Part shown: positions 36,330 to 46,645 of the stretch, piece after piece
How positions within the stretch are numbered: the stretch's first letter is position 1
Layout: the number at the start of each line of letters is the position of its first letter
From: Enterobacter ludwigii
GTDB lineage: Bacteria; Pseudomonadota; Gammaproteobacteria; Enterobacterales; Enterobacteriaceae
DNA: 64,000 nucleotides
Assembly: GCF_001750725.1 (NCBI RefSeq)
Contig: NZ_CP017279.1
Coordinates: 372,001-436,000, forward strand
Reading direction: 5' to 3'
Position numbers and translations under genes: made by a program
The notes under the pieces: generated by a model
Databases searched by the model: none
What the model was told of the DNA's origin: nothing
Seen by the model: the letters and a program-made list of their open reading frames with translations, nothing else

Positions 36330-37028
36330 GTGCCCGAGCTTAATCAACATGGTCAAACTGTTAACGATATCGTCCCCGACTGGAAATGCGCCCGTGCGTT
36401 AACCCGCACTCCGCTCGTCGGTCAGTATTGTCGTCTGGAGCCGCTGGATGCCGAACGCCACGCCGCGGATTTGTATGAGGCCTATGCGCTGGGGGACGAC
36501 AGCGACTGGACGTGGCTTGTCAGCACCCAGCCCGTGAGTGTTGAAGACACCGCAGAATGGGTCCTTGGCAAAGTACTGGATGATGAACTGGTGCCGTACG
36601 CCGTCATCGATTTACGTACCGGGCAAGCGGTGGGGCTGGTGAGCTATATGGCAATAGAGCGCATGCAAGGGTCGGTGGAGATCGGCCACGTCACCTGGTC
36701 ACGCAAGATGAAAGGCTCCCGCCTTGGCACGGAAACCGTATGGCTGCTGCTCAGGAATGCATTCGAGCATGGCTATCGTCGGCTGGAGTGGAAGTGCGAT
36801 TCAATGAACACTGCCTCGCGTAATGCGGCGGAAAGGCTGGGGTTTGTCTGGGAAGGCCGGCTGCGTCAGAAGCTGGTGCGCAAAGGGCGCAACCGCGACA
36901 GCGACATGCTGTCAATCATTGATGGCGAATGGCCACAGCGGGATGCCGAACTCCGCGCCTGGCTGGCTGAAGCGAATTTTGACGGGGAAGGACGGCAGCG
37001 TAAAAAGCTGGAGGCGTTTCGTCTGTAA
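36330..37028 (+). CDS. GNAT N-acetyltransferase
   Basis: A 232-residue acetyltransferase of the RimJ/RimL type: the pattern TPLVGQYCRLEPLDAERHAADL, the pantothenate loop region RKMKGSRLGTETVWLLLRNAFEHGYRRLEWKCDSMN and NAAERLGFVWEGRLRQ. The start is GTG 36330 with GGGAG eight bases upstream; the open frame to 36171 is leader and crosses the REP element. Substrate unknown; this length and pattern is common for uncharacterised amino-group acetyltransferases. It is convergent with betA. Confidence 0.85.
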   Translation: MPELNQHGQTVNDIVPDWKCARALTRTPLVGQYCRLEPLDAERHAADLYEAYALGDDSDWTWLVSTQPVSVEDTAEWVLGKVLDDELVPYAVIDLRTGQAVGLVSYMAIERMQGSVEIGHVTWSRKMKGSRLGTETVWLLLRNAFEHGYRRLEWKCDSMNTASRNAAERLGFVWEGRLRQKLVRKGRNRDSDMLSIIDGEWPQRDAELRAWLAEANFDGEGRQRKKLEAFRL

Positions 37029-37033
37029 AATAT

Positions 37034-37058
37034 GCCCCTCACCCGTTGGGAGAGGGGC
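37034..37058. repeat. CCCTC/GAGGG hairpin, copy 1
   Basis: GCCCCTC-A-CCC / GGG-A-GAGGGGC with a 3-base loop, between the convergent GNAT and betA genes. Probably a bidirectional terminator. Confidence 0.7.
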
Positions 37059-37074
37059 TGCTTAGCAAACTGCG

Positions 37075-38739
37075 TTACAGGCGAACCGGTGCACCGTTGG
37101 CGACATAATATGCCGCGGTGCTCTTCGCCAGCGGCTCGCGCCCGCGAATGGCATCGGCAATCTTCTCGCCAATCATGATGGTGGTGGCGTTCAGGTTGCC
37201 GGTGATGATCTGCGGCATAATGGACGCATCCACCACGCGTAATCCTTCCAGCCCATGAACGCGACCCTCGCCGTCGACCACGGCCATTTCGTCATACCCC
37301 ATCTTACAGGTGCCGCACGGGTGGAAGGCGGTTTCAGCGTGGTTACGCACAAACTCGTCCAGCTGTTCGTCGGTCTGGCACTCAATGCCCGGGCTGATTT
37401 CCCGTCCACGGTATTTATCCAGCGCCGGCTGGTGCATGATCTCACGGGTGATGCGGATCGCATCGCGAAACTCCTGCCAGTCCTGTTCGTGGGACATATA
37501 GTTGAACAGGATCGCCGGATGCTGATGCGGATCGCGTGATTTAATCCGTACATGCCCGCGGCTTGGTGAGCGCATGGAGCCAACGTGGCACTGGAAGCCG
37601 TGCTCTTTGACCGCGTTCGACCCGTTGTAGTTAATGGCGACCGGCAGGAAGTGGTATTGAATATTCGGCCATTCAAACTCCTCGCGGCTGCGGATAAACC
37701 CGCCCGCTTCAAAGTGGTTGCTCGCTCCCACGCCGGTGCCGCCAAACAGCCACTCCGCGCCAATCTTCGGCTGGTTCCACCACTGCAGGGCAGGGTAGAG
37801 AGAGACCGGCTCTTTGCACTCGTACTGCAGGTACATCTCTAAGTGATCCTGCAGGTTTTCACCCACACCCGGGAGGTCATGTACCAGCGGGATGTCAAAC
37901 TGCTTCAGCAGTTCCGCGTTACCCACGCCGGAGCGCTGCAGGATCTGCGGAGAGGCAATCGCCCCGGCGCACAGCAGCACCTCTTTGCTGGCCGTCGCTT
38001 TTGACGGAATCGTGCTCTCGCCTTCCAGCCACTCGACACCTGTCGCGCGTTTGCCGTCAAAAATAATGTGATCGATCATGGCATGGGTGCGAATGGTCAG
38101 GTTCGGGCGTGATTTCGCCTGATCCAGATAGCCGCGTGCGGTACTGGCGCGACGGCCCTGCGGCGTCACGGTTCTGTCCATCGGGCCGAAGCCTTCCTGC
38201 TGATAGCCGTTAAGGTCGTCAGTACGCGGGTAGCCCGCCTGCACACCGGCTTCTACCATCGCTTCAAACAGCGGGTTTACGCCGGGTTTAGAGGTGGTCA
38301 CGCTCACCGGGCCGTCGCCGCCGTGGTAGTCGTTTGGCCCCACGTCACGGGTCTCTGCCTTACGGTAGTAGGGCAGGCAGTTGAGATAGCTCCAGTGTTC
38401 CAGACCCGGCTCAGTTGCCCAGTTGTCCAGATCCATCGCGTTACCGCGGATGTAGCACATACCGTTGATCAGGGATGAGCCGCCCAGCCCTTTGCCGCGA
38501 CCGCACTCCATACGGCGGTTGTTCATGTGCGGCTCGGGCTCGGTTTCATACGCCCAGTTGTAACGCTTGCCCTGCAAGGGAAACGCCAGCGCGGCAGGCA
38601 TCTGGGTGCGGAAGTCAAAACGGTAATCCGGGCCGCCCGCTTCAAGCAGCAGAACGGTGGTATTGGGATCTTCCGTCAGTCGTGTTGCCAGTACGTTGCC
38701 GGCAGATCCGGCACCAATAATGATGTAGTCAAATTGCAA
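37075..38739 (-). CDS. betA: Choline dehydrogenase
   Basis: A 554-residue FAD-dependent GMC oxidoreductase that oxidises choline to betaine aldehyde at the membrane. N-terminal dinucleotide fold [18 protein letters not shown], middle GMC signatures ([15 protein letters not shown]), and the active-site His in [16 protein letters not shown]. Length matches E. coli BetA (about 556). It is the last gene of betIBA, following betB by 14 bases on the minus strand. The choline product is osmoprotective glycine betaine after BetB acts. Confidence 0.97.
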   Translation of the reverse strand: MQFDYIIIGAGSAGNVLATRLTEDPNTTVLLLEAGGPDYRFDFRTQMPAALAFPLQGKRYNWAYETEPEPHMNNRRMECGRGKGLGGSSLINGMCYIRGNAMDLDNWATEPGLEHWSYLNCLPYYRKAETRDVGPNDYHGGDGPVSVTTSKPGVNPLFEAMVEAGVQAGYPRTDDLNGYQQEGFGPMDRTVTPQGRRASTARGYLDQAKSRPNLTIRTHAMIDHIIFDGKRATGVEWLEGESTIPSKATASKEVLLCAGAIASPQILQRSGVGNAELLKQFDIPLVHDLPGVGENLQDHLEMYLQYECKEPVSLYPALQWWNQPKIGAEWLFGGTGVGASNHFEAGGFIRSREEFEWPNIQYHFLPVAINYNGSNAVKEHGFQCHVGSMRSPSRGHVRIKSRDPHQHPAILFNYMSHEQDWQEFRDAIRITREIMHQPALDKYRGREISPGIECQTDEQLDEFVRNHAETAFHPCGTCKMGYDEMAVVDGEGRVHGLEGLRVVDASIMPQIITGNLNATTIMIGEKIADAIRGREPLAKSTAAYYVANGAPVRL

Positions 38740-38753
38740 AAAAAACCTCCCGG

Positions 38754-40226
38754 TTAAAATATGGACTGGAATTTACCCATCTCAACCTGGATGGACTTCA
38801 CCTGGGTATAACTCTGGAGCGTCATTACGCCGTTCTCGCGGCCAATGCCGGAGTGTTTGTAGCCACCAACCGGCATCTCTGCCGCGGATTCACCCCAGGT
38901 GTTGATCCAGCAGATACCCGCTTCAAGCTGGTGGATCGCGCTGTGCGCGCGGTTCAGGTCGGCAGTCACGATGCCCGCCGCCAGACCGTAATCGGTGTCG
39001 TTGGCGCGACGAATCACCTCTTCGTCGGTTTCGTACGTGAGGATGGACATCACCGGCCCGAAGATCTCTTCGCGCACGATGGTCATCTCATCGGTGCAGT
39101 CGGTGAACACGGTGGGAGCCACCCACGCGCCGTTGTCAAAGCCTTCGCCTTTCAGCACGTCGCCACCACACAGTACACGCGCGCCTTCTTCTTTGCCTTT
39201 GGCGATATAGCGCAGCACGTTTTCGCGGTGCGGGAAGCTCACCAGTGGACCAAAGTTGGTGCGTTCATCGAACAGATCGCCCGCGCGAATACGTGCCACG
39301 CGCTCAACAATTTTCTGCTCAAACGCGGCTTTGAATTTCGCCGGCACGAACACGCGGGTGCCGTTGGTGCATACCTGGCCGGAACTGAAGAAGTTGGCCA
39401 TCATGGCGATGTCCGCCGCGAGATCCAGGTCGGCATCGTCGAAAATAACCAGCGGGGATTTTCCGCCCAGCTCCATCGTCACCTCTTTCAGGGACGAGGC
39501 CGCCGAATTGGCCATCACTTTTTTGCCGCTGGCAACGCCGCCGGTGAAGGAGACTTTGGCGATGCCCGGGTGCTCGGTCAGGAACTGACCGGTTTCTGCG
39601 CCCACGCCCGGCAGAACGTTAAACACGCCGTCCGGCAGACCCGCTTCGGTGTAGATCTCGGCAAGCTTCAGGGCGGTGAGGGGTGTCACTTCGCTCGGTT
39701 TGAAGATCATCGCGTTACCTGCGGCCAGCGCTGGCGCGGATTTCCACAGGGCGATCTGGATCGGGTAGTTCCACGCGCCAATGCCCGCGACCACGCCCAG
39801 CGGTTCACGACGGGTATAGACAAATGAGGTATCGCGCAAGGGGATCTGGCTGCCTTCCAGCGCCGGGATCAGCCCTGCGTAGTACTCCAGCACGTCCGCG
39901 CCGGTGACGATATCAACGGTGCTGGTTTCTGAGTACGCTTTGCCGGTGTCGAGGGTTTCCAGCTTCGCCAGCTCGTCGTTACGCTCACGAAGAATGTCTA
40001 CCGCACGGCGCAGAATGCGCGAGCGCTCCATGGCGGTCATTGCCCCCCAGATTTTTTGCCCGCGCTGCGCGCTTTCTACGGCGCGCTCGACATCCTCGCG
40101 TCCGGCGGCCTGAACGGTCGCCAGGACTTCACCGTTGGCCGGGTTGATGGTCTCGAAGGTGCGACCGCTGGTGGCCGATGTATAACCACCATTGATATAA
40201 AGCTGCTGTTCTGCCATTCGGGACAT
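38754..40226 (-). CDS. betB: Betaine aldehyde dehydrogenase
   Basis: A 490-residue NAD(P)-dependent aldehyde dehydrogenase, the same length as E. coli BetB, that oxidises betaine aldehyde to glycine betaine. Catalytic Glu ([10 protein letters not shown]) and Cys (GQVCTNGTR) are present, as is the GVASGKK Rossmann loop. The start is ATG 40226 with GAGGAGAATTT upstream; the open frame to 40316 overlaps betI. It lies between betI and betA in the betIBA operon. Confidence 0.97.
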   Translation of the reverse strand: MSRMAEQQLYINGGYTSATSGRTFETINPANGEVLATVQAAGREDVERAVESAQRGQKIWGAMTAMERSRILRRAVDILRERNDELAKLETLDTGKAYSETSTVDIVTGADVLEYYAGLIPALEGSQIPLRDTSFVYTRREPLGVVAGIGAWNYPIQIALWKSAPALAAGNAMIFKPSEVTPLTALKLAEIYTEAGLPDGVFNVLPGVGAETGQFLTEHPGIAKVSFTGGVASGKKVMANSAASSLKEVTMELGGKSPLVIFDDADLDLAADIAMMANFFSSGQVCTNGTRVFVPAKFKAAFEQKIVERVARIRAGDLFDERTNFGPLVSFPHRENVLRYIAKGKEEGARVLCGGDVLKGEGFDNGAWVAPTVFTDCTDEMTIVREEIFGPVMSILTYETDEEVIRRANDTDYGLAAGIVTADLNRAHSAIHQLEAGICWINTWGESAAEMPVGGYKHSGIGRENGVMTLQSYTQVKSIQVEMGKFQSIF

Positions 40227-40239
40227 AAATTCTCCTCGG

Positions 40240-40827
40240 TTAATCGGTCGGTAAATGCTGGCTAATAAAGTGGCTGGTGAGCGACTGGGCCAGGGTTTTA
40301 TCCAGCGGTTTGCCACTCAACGCGGCGCGCAGCCACAGCCCGTCAATCAGCGCCGCGAGCCCGTAACCCGCCTCCTGCGCCTGTTCGCGCGGCAGCTCGC
40401 GGCGGAACTCATACACCAGGTTCGACAGCAGACGGCGGCTGCTCACCTGCTGCAGACGGTAGAGCATTGGCTGATGCATGCTGCTCGCCCAGAAGGCCAG
40501 CCAGGCTTTCATTGCCGCGCCGCTGATCTGGGTTTCATCAAAATTGCCGCCGACAATCGCCTGCAGACGCTGCTCTGCACTGCCGTGCGGTAAGGCATGC
40601 AAACGGTTCAATACCGCGTCGCGCAGCTGGCCAGTGATGTCGCGCATGGTCGCTTCCAGCAGGCCATTTTTGTCCTTGAAATAGTGACTGATGATCCCCG
40701 TGGAAACGCCCGCCCGACGGGCGATCTGCGCGATGGTCGCGTCATGCATTCCCACTTCATTTATTGCTTCCAGCGTGGCGTCGATCAGTTGCCTGCGCCG
40801 GATTGGCTGCATCCCCACTTTGGGCAT
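40240..40827 (-). CDS. betI: TetR-family choline-responsive repressor BetI
   Basis: A 195-residue repressor with N-terminal HTH ([29 protein letters not shown]) nearly identical to BetI as I remember it. It represses betIBA and betT and is released by choline. ATG 40827 ([13 protein letters not shown]) matches the known protein; the frame is open to 40845. It is the first gene of the operon, with betB 13 bases downstream. Confidence 0.95.
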   Translation of the reverse strand: MPKVGMQPIRRRQLIDATLEAINEVGMHDATIAQIARRAGVSTGIISHYFKDKNGLLEATMRDITGQLRDAVLNRLHALPHGSAEQRLQAIVGGNFDETQISGAAMKAWLAFWASSMHQPMLYRLQQVSSRRLLSNLVYEFRRELPREQAQEAGYGLAALIDGLWLRAALSGKPLDKTLAQSLTSHFISQHLPTD

Positions 40828-40877
40828 TTTTGCCACTCCATTCATCAGCGTTGGTTAACCATTAAAGCGGTTTTTGA

Positions 40878-40889
40878 TTGGACGTTCAA
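40878..40889. promoter_or_regulatory. Candidate BetI operator
   Basis: TTGGACGTTCAA, a near-palindrome, lies in the 128-base divergent region between betI and betT and is followed by AATATAAAATG, as recalled for the E. coli bet promoters. Confidence 0.6.
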
Positions 40890-40955
40890 TATAAAATGTG
40901 TCTTAATTGTTGCGGTTTTGGATTTCAATAGTTACAAAAACAGTGGGGATACTGG

Positions 40956-42989
40956 ATGACAGATCTTTCGCAAGACAGAGAAAAGGACAAAATCAATCCG
41001 GTTGTTTTTTATACATCCGCAGGACTGATTTTGTTGTTTTCCCTGATGACGATCTTCTTTAGCGATTTTTCTGCCGAGTGGATTGGGCGCACCCTGAACT
41101 GGGTGTCGAAGACCTTCGGCTGGTACTACTTGCTGGCGGCGACGCTCTATATCGTCTTCGTCGTCTGCATCGCCTGCTCGCGCTTTGGCTCGGTAAAGCT
41201 CGGGCCGGAACAGTCAAAACCCGAGTTCAGCCTGCTGAGCTGGGCCGCGATGCTGTTTGCCGCGGGCATTGGTATTGACCTGATGTTCTTCTCCGTGGCG
41301 GAACCGGTCACGCAATATATGCAGCCACCGGAAGGGGCGGGGCAGACGATGGAGGCCGCGCGACAGGCGATGGTCTGGACATTGTTCCACTACGGCTTAA
41401 CCGGCTGGTCGATGTATGCCCTGATGGGTATGGCGCTCGGATACTTTAGCTATCGTTATAATTTACCCCTCACGATCCGCTCCGCGCTCTATCCGATTTT
41501 CGGTAAAAAAATTAACGGACCGATTGGACACACCGTGGATATTGCGGCGGTGATTGGCACCATCTTTGGGATCGCCACCACGCTCGGTATCGGCGTGGTG
41601 CAGCTCAACTACGGTCTGAGCGTGCTGTTTGATATCCCGGATTCCATGGCGGCCAAAGCGGCGCTGATCGCGCTGTCGGTGATTATCGCCACCATTTCGG
41701 TTACCTCCGGCGTGGACAAGGGCATTCGCGTGCTTTCTGAGCTGAACGTCGCGCTGGCGCTGGGGTTGATTCTGTTCGTGCTGTTTATGGGCGATACGTC
41801 ATTCCTGCTCAATGCGTTAGTGCTGAACGTGGGTGATTACGTGAACCGCTTTATGGGTATGACGTTGAACAGCTTCGCCTTTGACCGCCCGGTCGAGTGG
41901 ATGAACAACTGGACGCTGTTCTTCTGGGCGTGGTGGGTCGCGTGGTCGCCGTTTGTTGGCCTGTTCCTGGCGCGTATTTCGCGTGGACGCACCATTCGTC
42001 AGTTTGTGATGGGCACGCTGATTATCCCGTTCACCTTTACGCTGCTGTGGCTGTCGGTGTTCGGCAACAGCGCGCTGCACGAGATCATTCACGGCAATGC
42101 GACGTTTGCGCAGGAAGCGATGGTGCATCCGGAGCGGGGGTTCTACAGCCTGCTGGCGCAGTATCCGGCGTTTACCTTTAGCGCCTCTGTTGCAACCATT
42201 ACCGGCCTGCTGTTTTACGTCACCTCGGCGGATTCCGGCGCGCTGGTGCTGGGGAACTTTACCTCGAAGCTCAAGGACATTAACAGCGATGCCCCTAACT
42301 GGCTGCGCATCTTCTGGTCTGTCGCCATTGGCCTGCTGACCCTGGGCATGCTGATGACCAACGGTATTTCTGCCCTGCAGAACACCACGGTGATCATGGG
42401 GCTGCCGTTCAGTTTCGTGATCTTCTTCGTGATGGCCGGGCTGTATAAATCTCTCAAGGTGGAAGATTACCGCCGCGTCAGCGCCAGCCGTGACACCGCG
42501 CCACGCCCGATGGGTGCGCAGGACAGACTGAGCTGGAAAAAGCGGTTGTCACGCCTGATGAACTATCCGGGCACGCGCTACACCAAACAGATGATGGAAA
42601 CGGTCTGCTTCCCGGCGATGGAAGAGGTGGCGCAGGAGCTGAAGCTGCGTGGTGCGTATGTTGAACTGAAAAACTTGCCGCCGGACGACGGTGAGACTCT
42701 GGGACACCTGGACCTGCTGGTGCATATGGGCGACGAACAAAACTTTGTCTACCAGATTTGGCCACAGCAGTATTCGGTGCCCGGGTTTACCTATCGCGCA
42801 CGCAGTGGGAAATCAACGTATTACCGCCTTGAGACGTTCCTGCTGGAAGGGAGCCAGGGGAATGACCTGATGGATTACAGTAAGGAACAGGTGATTACGG
42901 ACATACTGGATCAGTATGAGCGGCACCTGAACTTTATTCACCTCCATCGCGAGGCGCCGGGGAATAGCGTGATGTTCCCGGATGTTTGA
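40956..42989 (+). CDS. betT: High-affinity choline transporter (BCCT family)
   Basis: A 677-residue transporter with about 12 membrane helices and a long C-terminal cytoplasmic tail (about 500-677), the layout of BetT. BCCT features include GIGIDLMFFSVAEP and the Trp/Gly-rich NNWTLFFWAWWVAWSPFVGLFLARISRGRTIRQF. It imports choline by ion symport for glycine betaine synthesis. It is divergent from betIBA, and the shared region carries the likely BetI site. The tail is normal for the family and is thought to control osmotic activation. Confidence 0.96.
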   Translation: MTDLSQDREKDKINPVVFYTSAGLILLFSLMTIFFSDFSAEWIGRTLNWVSKTFGWYYLLAATLYIVFVVCIACSRFGSVKLGPEQSKPEFSLLSWAAMLFAAGIGIDLMFFSVAEPVTQYMQPPEGAGQTMEAARQAMVWTLFHYGLTGWSMYALMGMALGYFSYRYNLPLTIRSALYPIFGKKINGPIGHTVDIAAVIGTIFGIATTLGIGVVQLNYGLSVLFDIPDSMAAKAALIALSVIIATISVTSGVDKGIRVLSELNVALALGLILFVLFMGDTSFLLNALVLNVGDYVNRFMGMTLNSFAFDRPVEWMNNWTLFFWAWWVAWSPFVGLFLARISRGRTIRQFVMGTLIIPFTFTLLWLSVFGNSALHEIIHGNATFAQEAMVHPERGFYSLLAQYPAFTFSASVATITGLLFYVTSADSGALVLGNFTSKLKDINSDAPNWLRIFWSVAIGLLTLGMLMTNGISALQNTTVIMGLPFSFVIFFVMAGLYKSLKVEDYRRVSASRDTAPRPMGAQDRLSWKKRLSRLMNYPGTRYTKQMMETVCFPAMEEVAQELKLRGAYVELKNLPPDDGETLGHLDLLVHMGDEQNFVYQIWPQQYSVPGFTYRARSGKSTYYRLETFLLEGSQGNDLMDYSKEQVITDILDQYERHLNFIHLHREAPGNSVMFPDV

Positions 42990-43011
42990 GCACTGAACTG
43001 AAGTAAAACCG

Positions 43012-43036
43012 CGGGGCCAGTTCTGGCCCCGTTCTA
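43012..43036 (+). terminator. Terminator of betT
   Basis: CGGGGCCAG-TT-CTGGCCCCG, a 9-bp stem with a 2-base loop, followed by TTCTA. Very stable, though with a short T stretch. Confidence 0.75.
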
Positions 43037-43196
43037 CGACTGCTTATCCTTTACGACTCAGTAGCACTGCTATTTGCCCATTCTTTTTTTATATTTATCT
43101 GCCTTATCTGTTTTTATCAGTCATTCCTCAGGCACAAATGCATTAATTCAAAAAGCGATTTACGATCATACTGCTGGTTTTTATAAGGAGATAAAA

Positions 43197-43271
43197 ATGA
43201 CGATCCCAGCTTACGTGTGGCTTAAAGGCGATGGCGGTGTTGATATTAACGGTTCTCCTGCGGAGCAATAA
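43197..43271 (+). pseudogene. Hcp-like N-terminal stub (24 codons)
   Basis: ATG 43197 follows AAGGAGAT and encodes MTIPAYVWLKGDGGVDINGS and four more residues, then TAA. This matches the N-terminus of Hcp, the type VI secretion tube protein (MAIPAY.WLKDDGGADIKGS), but stops after 24 residues. No downstream frame continues Hcp. It appears to be a truncated orphan hcp whose ribosome binding site has been kept. Hcp would normally be about 160 residues. Confidence 0.6.
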
Positions 43272-43281
43272 CGGTGACCCG

Positions 43282-43524
43282 ATGAGGACTTTCACCGGTT
43301 TTTTCCTTTTTTGCGTACAAATAGTATTTTGGTTTTTTGTTTGCGGCCTGGTATGGGCAGCCTTTTTTCCTCTGGACAACGTTCAACGTCTGGCAAACGT
43401 GTTTAGTATTTACGGCATAGAGGGTGTGCATGATTTTGCTTCGATTCTTGTTCTGTCCGTCTCGTCCATCGGTGCCACTGGGATAACAGTCATTTGCATG
43501 AGGCTTTTGTTCAGTAAGACGTAA
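43282..43524 (+). CDS. Small inner membrane protein (two TM)
   Basis: An 80-residue hydrophobic protein with two membrane segments (FFLFCVQIVFWFFVCGLVWAAFF at 7-29 and SILVLSVSSIGATGITVICMRLLF at 53-76) and a short polar middle (PLDNVQRLANVFSIYGIEG). It begins at ATG 43282, 10 bases after the Hcp stub ends, behind a weak GGTGA. The frame is open to 43231. Small membrane proteins after orphan hcp genes are sometimes immunity proteins; that role is inference only. Confidence 0.5.
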   Translation: MRTFTGFFLFCVQIVFWFFVCGLVWAAFFPLDNVQRLANVFSIYGIEGVHDFASILVLSVSSIGATGITVICMRLLFSKT

Positions 43525-43588
43525 CACCCTGCCTTATCTGCGCTGTACCCGCGGCAAGGATTGAAAAGACTGCAGTCTGGCGTATTGT

Positions 43589-44275
43589 TCAACGCCGTGA
43601 TGATGACTTGTGCGAAGCGGCGGGAAAAGGCGGAAGCAGTGTGATCTGCGTGTTGCCGTCACGCAGCCAAAACAGCGTGAAGGCATCATCTTGCGAAAAC
43701 CCCGCCAGCGGGCGGGTCAGCGCCAGCGTCAGGGTATTCTCGTCGAGCGCCGTGACGCGGGCACAATCAAAGCCCATCATCGCGTTAACCTGTGAAAACA
43801 GCGCCTTAAAGAGGCTCTCTTTGGCGCTAAACGTCAGCGTCAGCGCCTGCGCAAATGGCAGGCCGGTGTGGCGCAGCAGCGTGTCCTCTGCGGGGCCAAT
43901 AATCCCGTCTTTGATCTCCACCGCTTCGTCATCAGCGAGGATAATTTCCCCGTCGATACCCGTTAGCCCGTGCGGCGTTACAACGGCCAGCGCACGACTG
44001 GCCGTATGGCTGATGCTGCCCGTCATGCCGTCAGGCCACAGCGGCTCGCCGTTGCTGCCGATAGCCGGTATGGCCGTAAAGCCATATTCCCGCAGGGCGT
44101 GGGCGGCGGCGAGGCGTCCGGCCAGGTGTTCAGCTTTACGTTTGGGGGCTGCGTGAGCAAGCGCGTTGTGGTGAGGAAGCCAGAGGAGGTCGGCGTCGGT
44201 AAAGGTGGTGGGATCGAAGGTAATTTGATGGACCGTGGTTCCGGCAAGACGAAATGTGGAGTGGGTGGTGCGCAT
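43589..44275 (-). CDS. entD: Enterobactin phosphopantetheinyl transferase
   Basis: A 228-residue Sfp-type transferase that loads phosphopantetheine onto the carrier domains of EntB and EntF. Motifs are GSISHTASRALAVV, LTGIDGEII (metal-binding D and E kept; the intervening Ile of E. coli GIDIE is Gly) and FSAKESLFKALF. Placement beyond fepA on the minus strand matches E. coli. Strand and convergence with no terminator visible suggest read-through from fepA. Start at ATG 44275. Confidence 0.93.
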   Translation of the reverse strand: MRTTHSTFRLAGTTVHQITFDPTTFTDADLLWLPHHNALAHAAPKRKAEHLAGRLAAAHALREYGFTAIPAIGSNGEPLWPDGMTGSISHTASRALAVVTPHGLTGIDGEIILADDEAVEIKDGIIGPAEDTLLRHTGLPFAQALTLTFSAKESLFKALFSQVNAMMGFDCARVTALDENTLTLALTRPLAGFSQDDAFTLFWLRDGNTQITLLPPFPAASHKSSSRR

Positions 44276-44326
44276 GTTTTCTCGTCCTGACGTTGAGGAA
44301 TAGTGCGGCCTGATGCCTTCACCCCG

Positions 44327-44382
44327 ATCCTCTCCTGCCGGGAGAGGGAGACATTCAGCCCCTCTCCCGGCAGGAGAGGGGA
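44327..44382. repeat. CCCTCTCC/GGAGAGGG hairpin, copy 2 (double)
   Basis: CCTCTCCTGCCGGGAGAGGG, an 11-base spacer, then the inverted copy CCCTCTCCCGGCAGGAGAGG: two arms, each also self-complementary. It lies between entD and fepA. Confidence 0.75.
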
Positions 44383-44395
44383 GACACAGCCTGCC

Positions 44396-46645
44396 TTAGA
44401 AGTGCGTGTTCACGCTCATAAACCAGGTTCGGCCCGGCTCATTATAGGTGTATGCACCCGCGCCGTACATATAGGCACCGGTTGTGGCGTTGCCGGTGGT
44501 CTGGGCATTACCCGCGCGCCACTGGCGTTTATCAAAGACGTTATCCACGCCGCCGGTCAGGCTGACGTTTTTGGTCACGTCCCAGGTCGCACTCAGGCCA
44601 ACGATGCTGTACGGGCTGACTTCGTCTTTCTCAGACCCGGTCACCGGCTGGCCTTTGTAGTTGTACTTCTTCGGCTGCTGCTTGCCGTACCAGGTGAAGG
44701 TTGACTGCAGCGACACATCCTGATGTACCTGCCAGCTCAGGGTTGAGTTCAGCGTGTACTCCGGGATGATCGACAAACGGTCGCCGGTCTCCTTGTTCTT
44801 GCTTTGCAGCATATAGGTGATGTTGTTGGTCCAGTTGATCGTGTCGCTGACCGGCACGTTCAGGGAGCCTTCCAGACCTTCAACCACCGCTTTAGGCACG
44901 TTTTCCCACTGGTAAATATCGGTGGTCACTTTACTGGTGGAGGTCTGGCCGACTGGCGCATACCCCGCTTCAATCTTGTTGCGGTAGTCGTTACGGAACC
45001 AGGTCACGCCCGCCAGCCAGCCGTCGTGTTTCCACTCCAGACCAATCTCTTTGTTGATGCTGGTTTCGGCTTTCAGGTCGTCATTACCCATCATGTAGCA
45101 ACCCACGCCGTCGGAGCTGGCGTAGCAGCCCTGGCCTTTGCTGTACAACAGATAGTTCGGGTTGGTCTGGTACAGGCTCGGCGCTTTATAGGCGCGGGCG
45201 ATACCCATCTTCAGCGTAAAGTCGTCACCCAGGCCTTGCGACAGGTTCAGGGACGGGCTCCAGTTGTTACCGACGATCGTATGGTGATCGAAGCGCAGCG
45301 CCGGGGTCAGCATGGTGCTGTCCGTCAGCTCCATGTTGTTTTCGGCGAACAGGGAGAAGATCTCCGCCGAGGTATACGGGCTACGATCGTTGCTGAGCCC
45401 CGGAATGGTCCCGCCCTGCTGGGTTTGCGAGAAGGAGGTCGAGTCCTTCATGCGCTGCTGGTTCCACTCGGTGCCCAGCGTCAGGTTCTGGTTGACGAGG
45501 AAATCAATCGGCAGGTTGATTTCGCTGTGCAGCATCACATCAGCCAGGTCGGTGTCGGTGAATTTATTGCTGTTGAACAATCCTTCCGTACCGCCCGCCA
45601 GGCCTTCGCCGAGACGCGAATTGCGGGTGTGTTCGTACTGCGCCCAGTTGCTGGTGGTAATCCCATTATCCCAGCCGCCGTTCCAGGTCACCGCAAAGTT
45701 CTGGCGATAGATACGGTTAGTCTCTTTACCGTAGTTTTTCTTCACCAGACCGCTGGAGCTGTTGTCGTTGTTGGTGTTCTGGGTATCACCCGCGTAGAGG
45801 TTGTTCTGGCGGCTGTAGCCCGCTTCAAACTCCAGGGACTGCATGGGCGCGAAGTCCCAGCGGACCACGCCGTTAATGTCTTTGTTCTCGACCCCTTCAC
45901 GGCCTGCTGGCAGGGTGTCGGCATAGGTACCGGTACGATCGGACTGGTGACCCTGGTTGATGTCCCACGCATCGGCCTGGGTTTTGTCCAGGTTACCAAA
46001 CATGCGGAAGCTGAAGTCGCCGCCCAGCGGGCCGCTCAGGCTGAAGTTGGTGCGCTTAGTGGAACCCTCATCCTTATGTTCTGGAGCATTCAGATAGGTG
46101 TTCCAGGAGCCATGCCACTGGTTGTCGAATTTTTTGGTGATGATGTTCACCACGCCGCCTGCCGCACCGTTACCGTAGCGAGCTGCGGCCGGGCCACGAA
46201 TGACCTCAATGCGTTCAATCATCTCTGGTGGTACCCAGCCGGTGTCACCGCGGGTATCTCGCTCGCCGCGCCAGCCCAGACGGATGGAGTTGCGGCTGGT
46301 GACCGGCTTGCCGTCAATCAGGATCAGGGTGTTTTCCGGACCCATACCACGAATATCAATCTGACGGTTATTGCCGCGCTGTCCGCTGGTGGAGTTCCCG
46401 GTCAGGTTAACGCCAGGCATGGTGCGAATGATTTCGGCCACGTCACGTGCGGGCGGGTTTTTACGGATTTCATCGGCGGTGATGGTCGATACCCCTGGTG
46501 CCTGCAGGTTCTGCTCTGCGGCGGTGATCACCATGGTGTCTTCGTGCTGCGCGTTGGCGGTGTTGTCGTCTGCCAGCGCTGGCATCGCAACGCCGTAAAT
46601 CCCTAAGTTGACCAGCAAGGCCAGGGAGTGAATCTTCTTATTCAT
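44396..46645 (-). CDS. fepA: TonB-dependent ferric enterobactin receptor
   Basis: A 749-residue outer membrane gated channel for ferric enterobactin. Signal peptide about 1-24 (ending PALA|DD), TonB box DTMVITAAEQ, plug domain with RGMGPENTLILIDGKPV and RGPAAARYGNGAAGGVVNIITKK, then a 22-strand barrel ending NTHF. Two Cys (GQGCYASSDGVGC) in an extracellular loop are family features. ATG 46645 is supported by AGGACG and the signal sequence; the open frame to 46768 is unsupported. It is divergent from fes, with a Fur box between. Confidence 0.97.
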   Translation of the reverse strand: MNKKIHSLALLVNLGIYGVAMPALADDNTANAQHEDTMVITAAEQNLQAPGVSTITADEIRKNPPARDVAEIIRTMPGVNLTGNSTSGQRGNNRQIDIRGMGPENTLILIDGKPVTSRNSIRLGWRGERDTRGDTGWVPPEMIERIEVIRGPAAARYGNGAAGGVVNIITKKFDNQWHGSWNTYLNAPEHKDEGSTKRTNFSLSGPLGGDFSFRMFGNLDKTQADAWDINQGHQSDRTGTYADTLPAGREGVENKDINGVVRWDFAPMQSLEFEAGYSRQNNLYAGDTQNTNNDNSSSGLVKKNYGKETNRIYRQNFAVTWNGGWDNGITTSNWAQYEHTRNSRLGEGLAGGTEGLFNSNKFTDTDLADVMLHSEINLPIDFLVNQNLTLGTEWNQQRMKDSTSFSQTQQGGTIPGLSNDRSPYTSAEIFSLFAENNMELTDSTMLTPALRFDHHTIVGNNWSPSLNLSQGLGDDFTLKMGIARAYKAPSLYQTNPNYLLYSKGQGCYASSDGVGCYMMGNDDLKAETSINKEIGLEWKHDGWLAGVTWFRNDYRNKIEAGYAPVGQTSTSKVTTDIYQWENVPKAVVEGLEGSLNVPVSDTINWTNNITYMLQSKNKETGDRLSIIPEYTLNSTLSWQVHQDVSLQSTFTWYGKQQPKKYNYKGQPVTGSEKDEVSPYSIVGLSATWDVTKNVSLTGGVDNVFDKRQWRAGNAQTTGNATTGAYMYGAGAYTYNEPGRTWFMSVNTHF

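Noticed and set aside
38853..39827. 324-codon open frame antisense to betB
   Set aside because: His- and Arg-rich shadow product with no family match; betB is secure.
44804..46606. 600-codon open frame antisense to fepA
   Set aside because: Composition and codon use are those of an antisense shadow of a high-GC gene; fepA is certain, and no ribosome binding site or domain supports the opposite frame.
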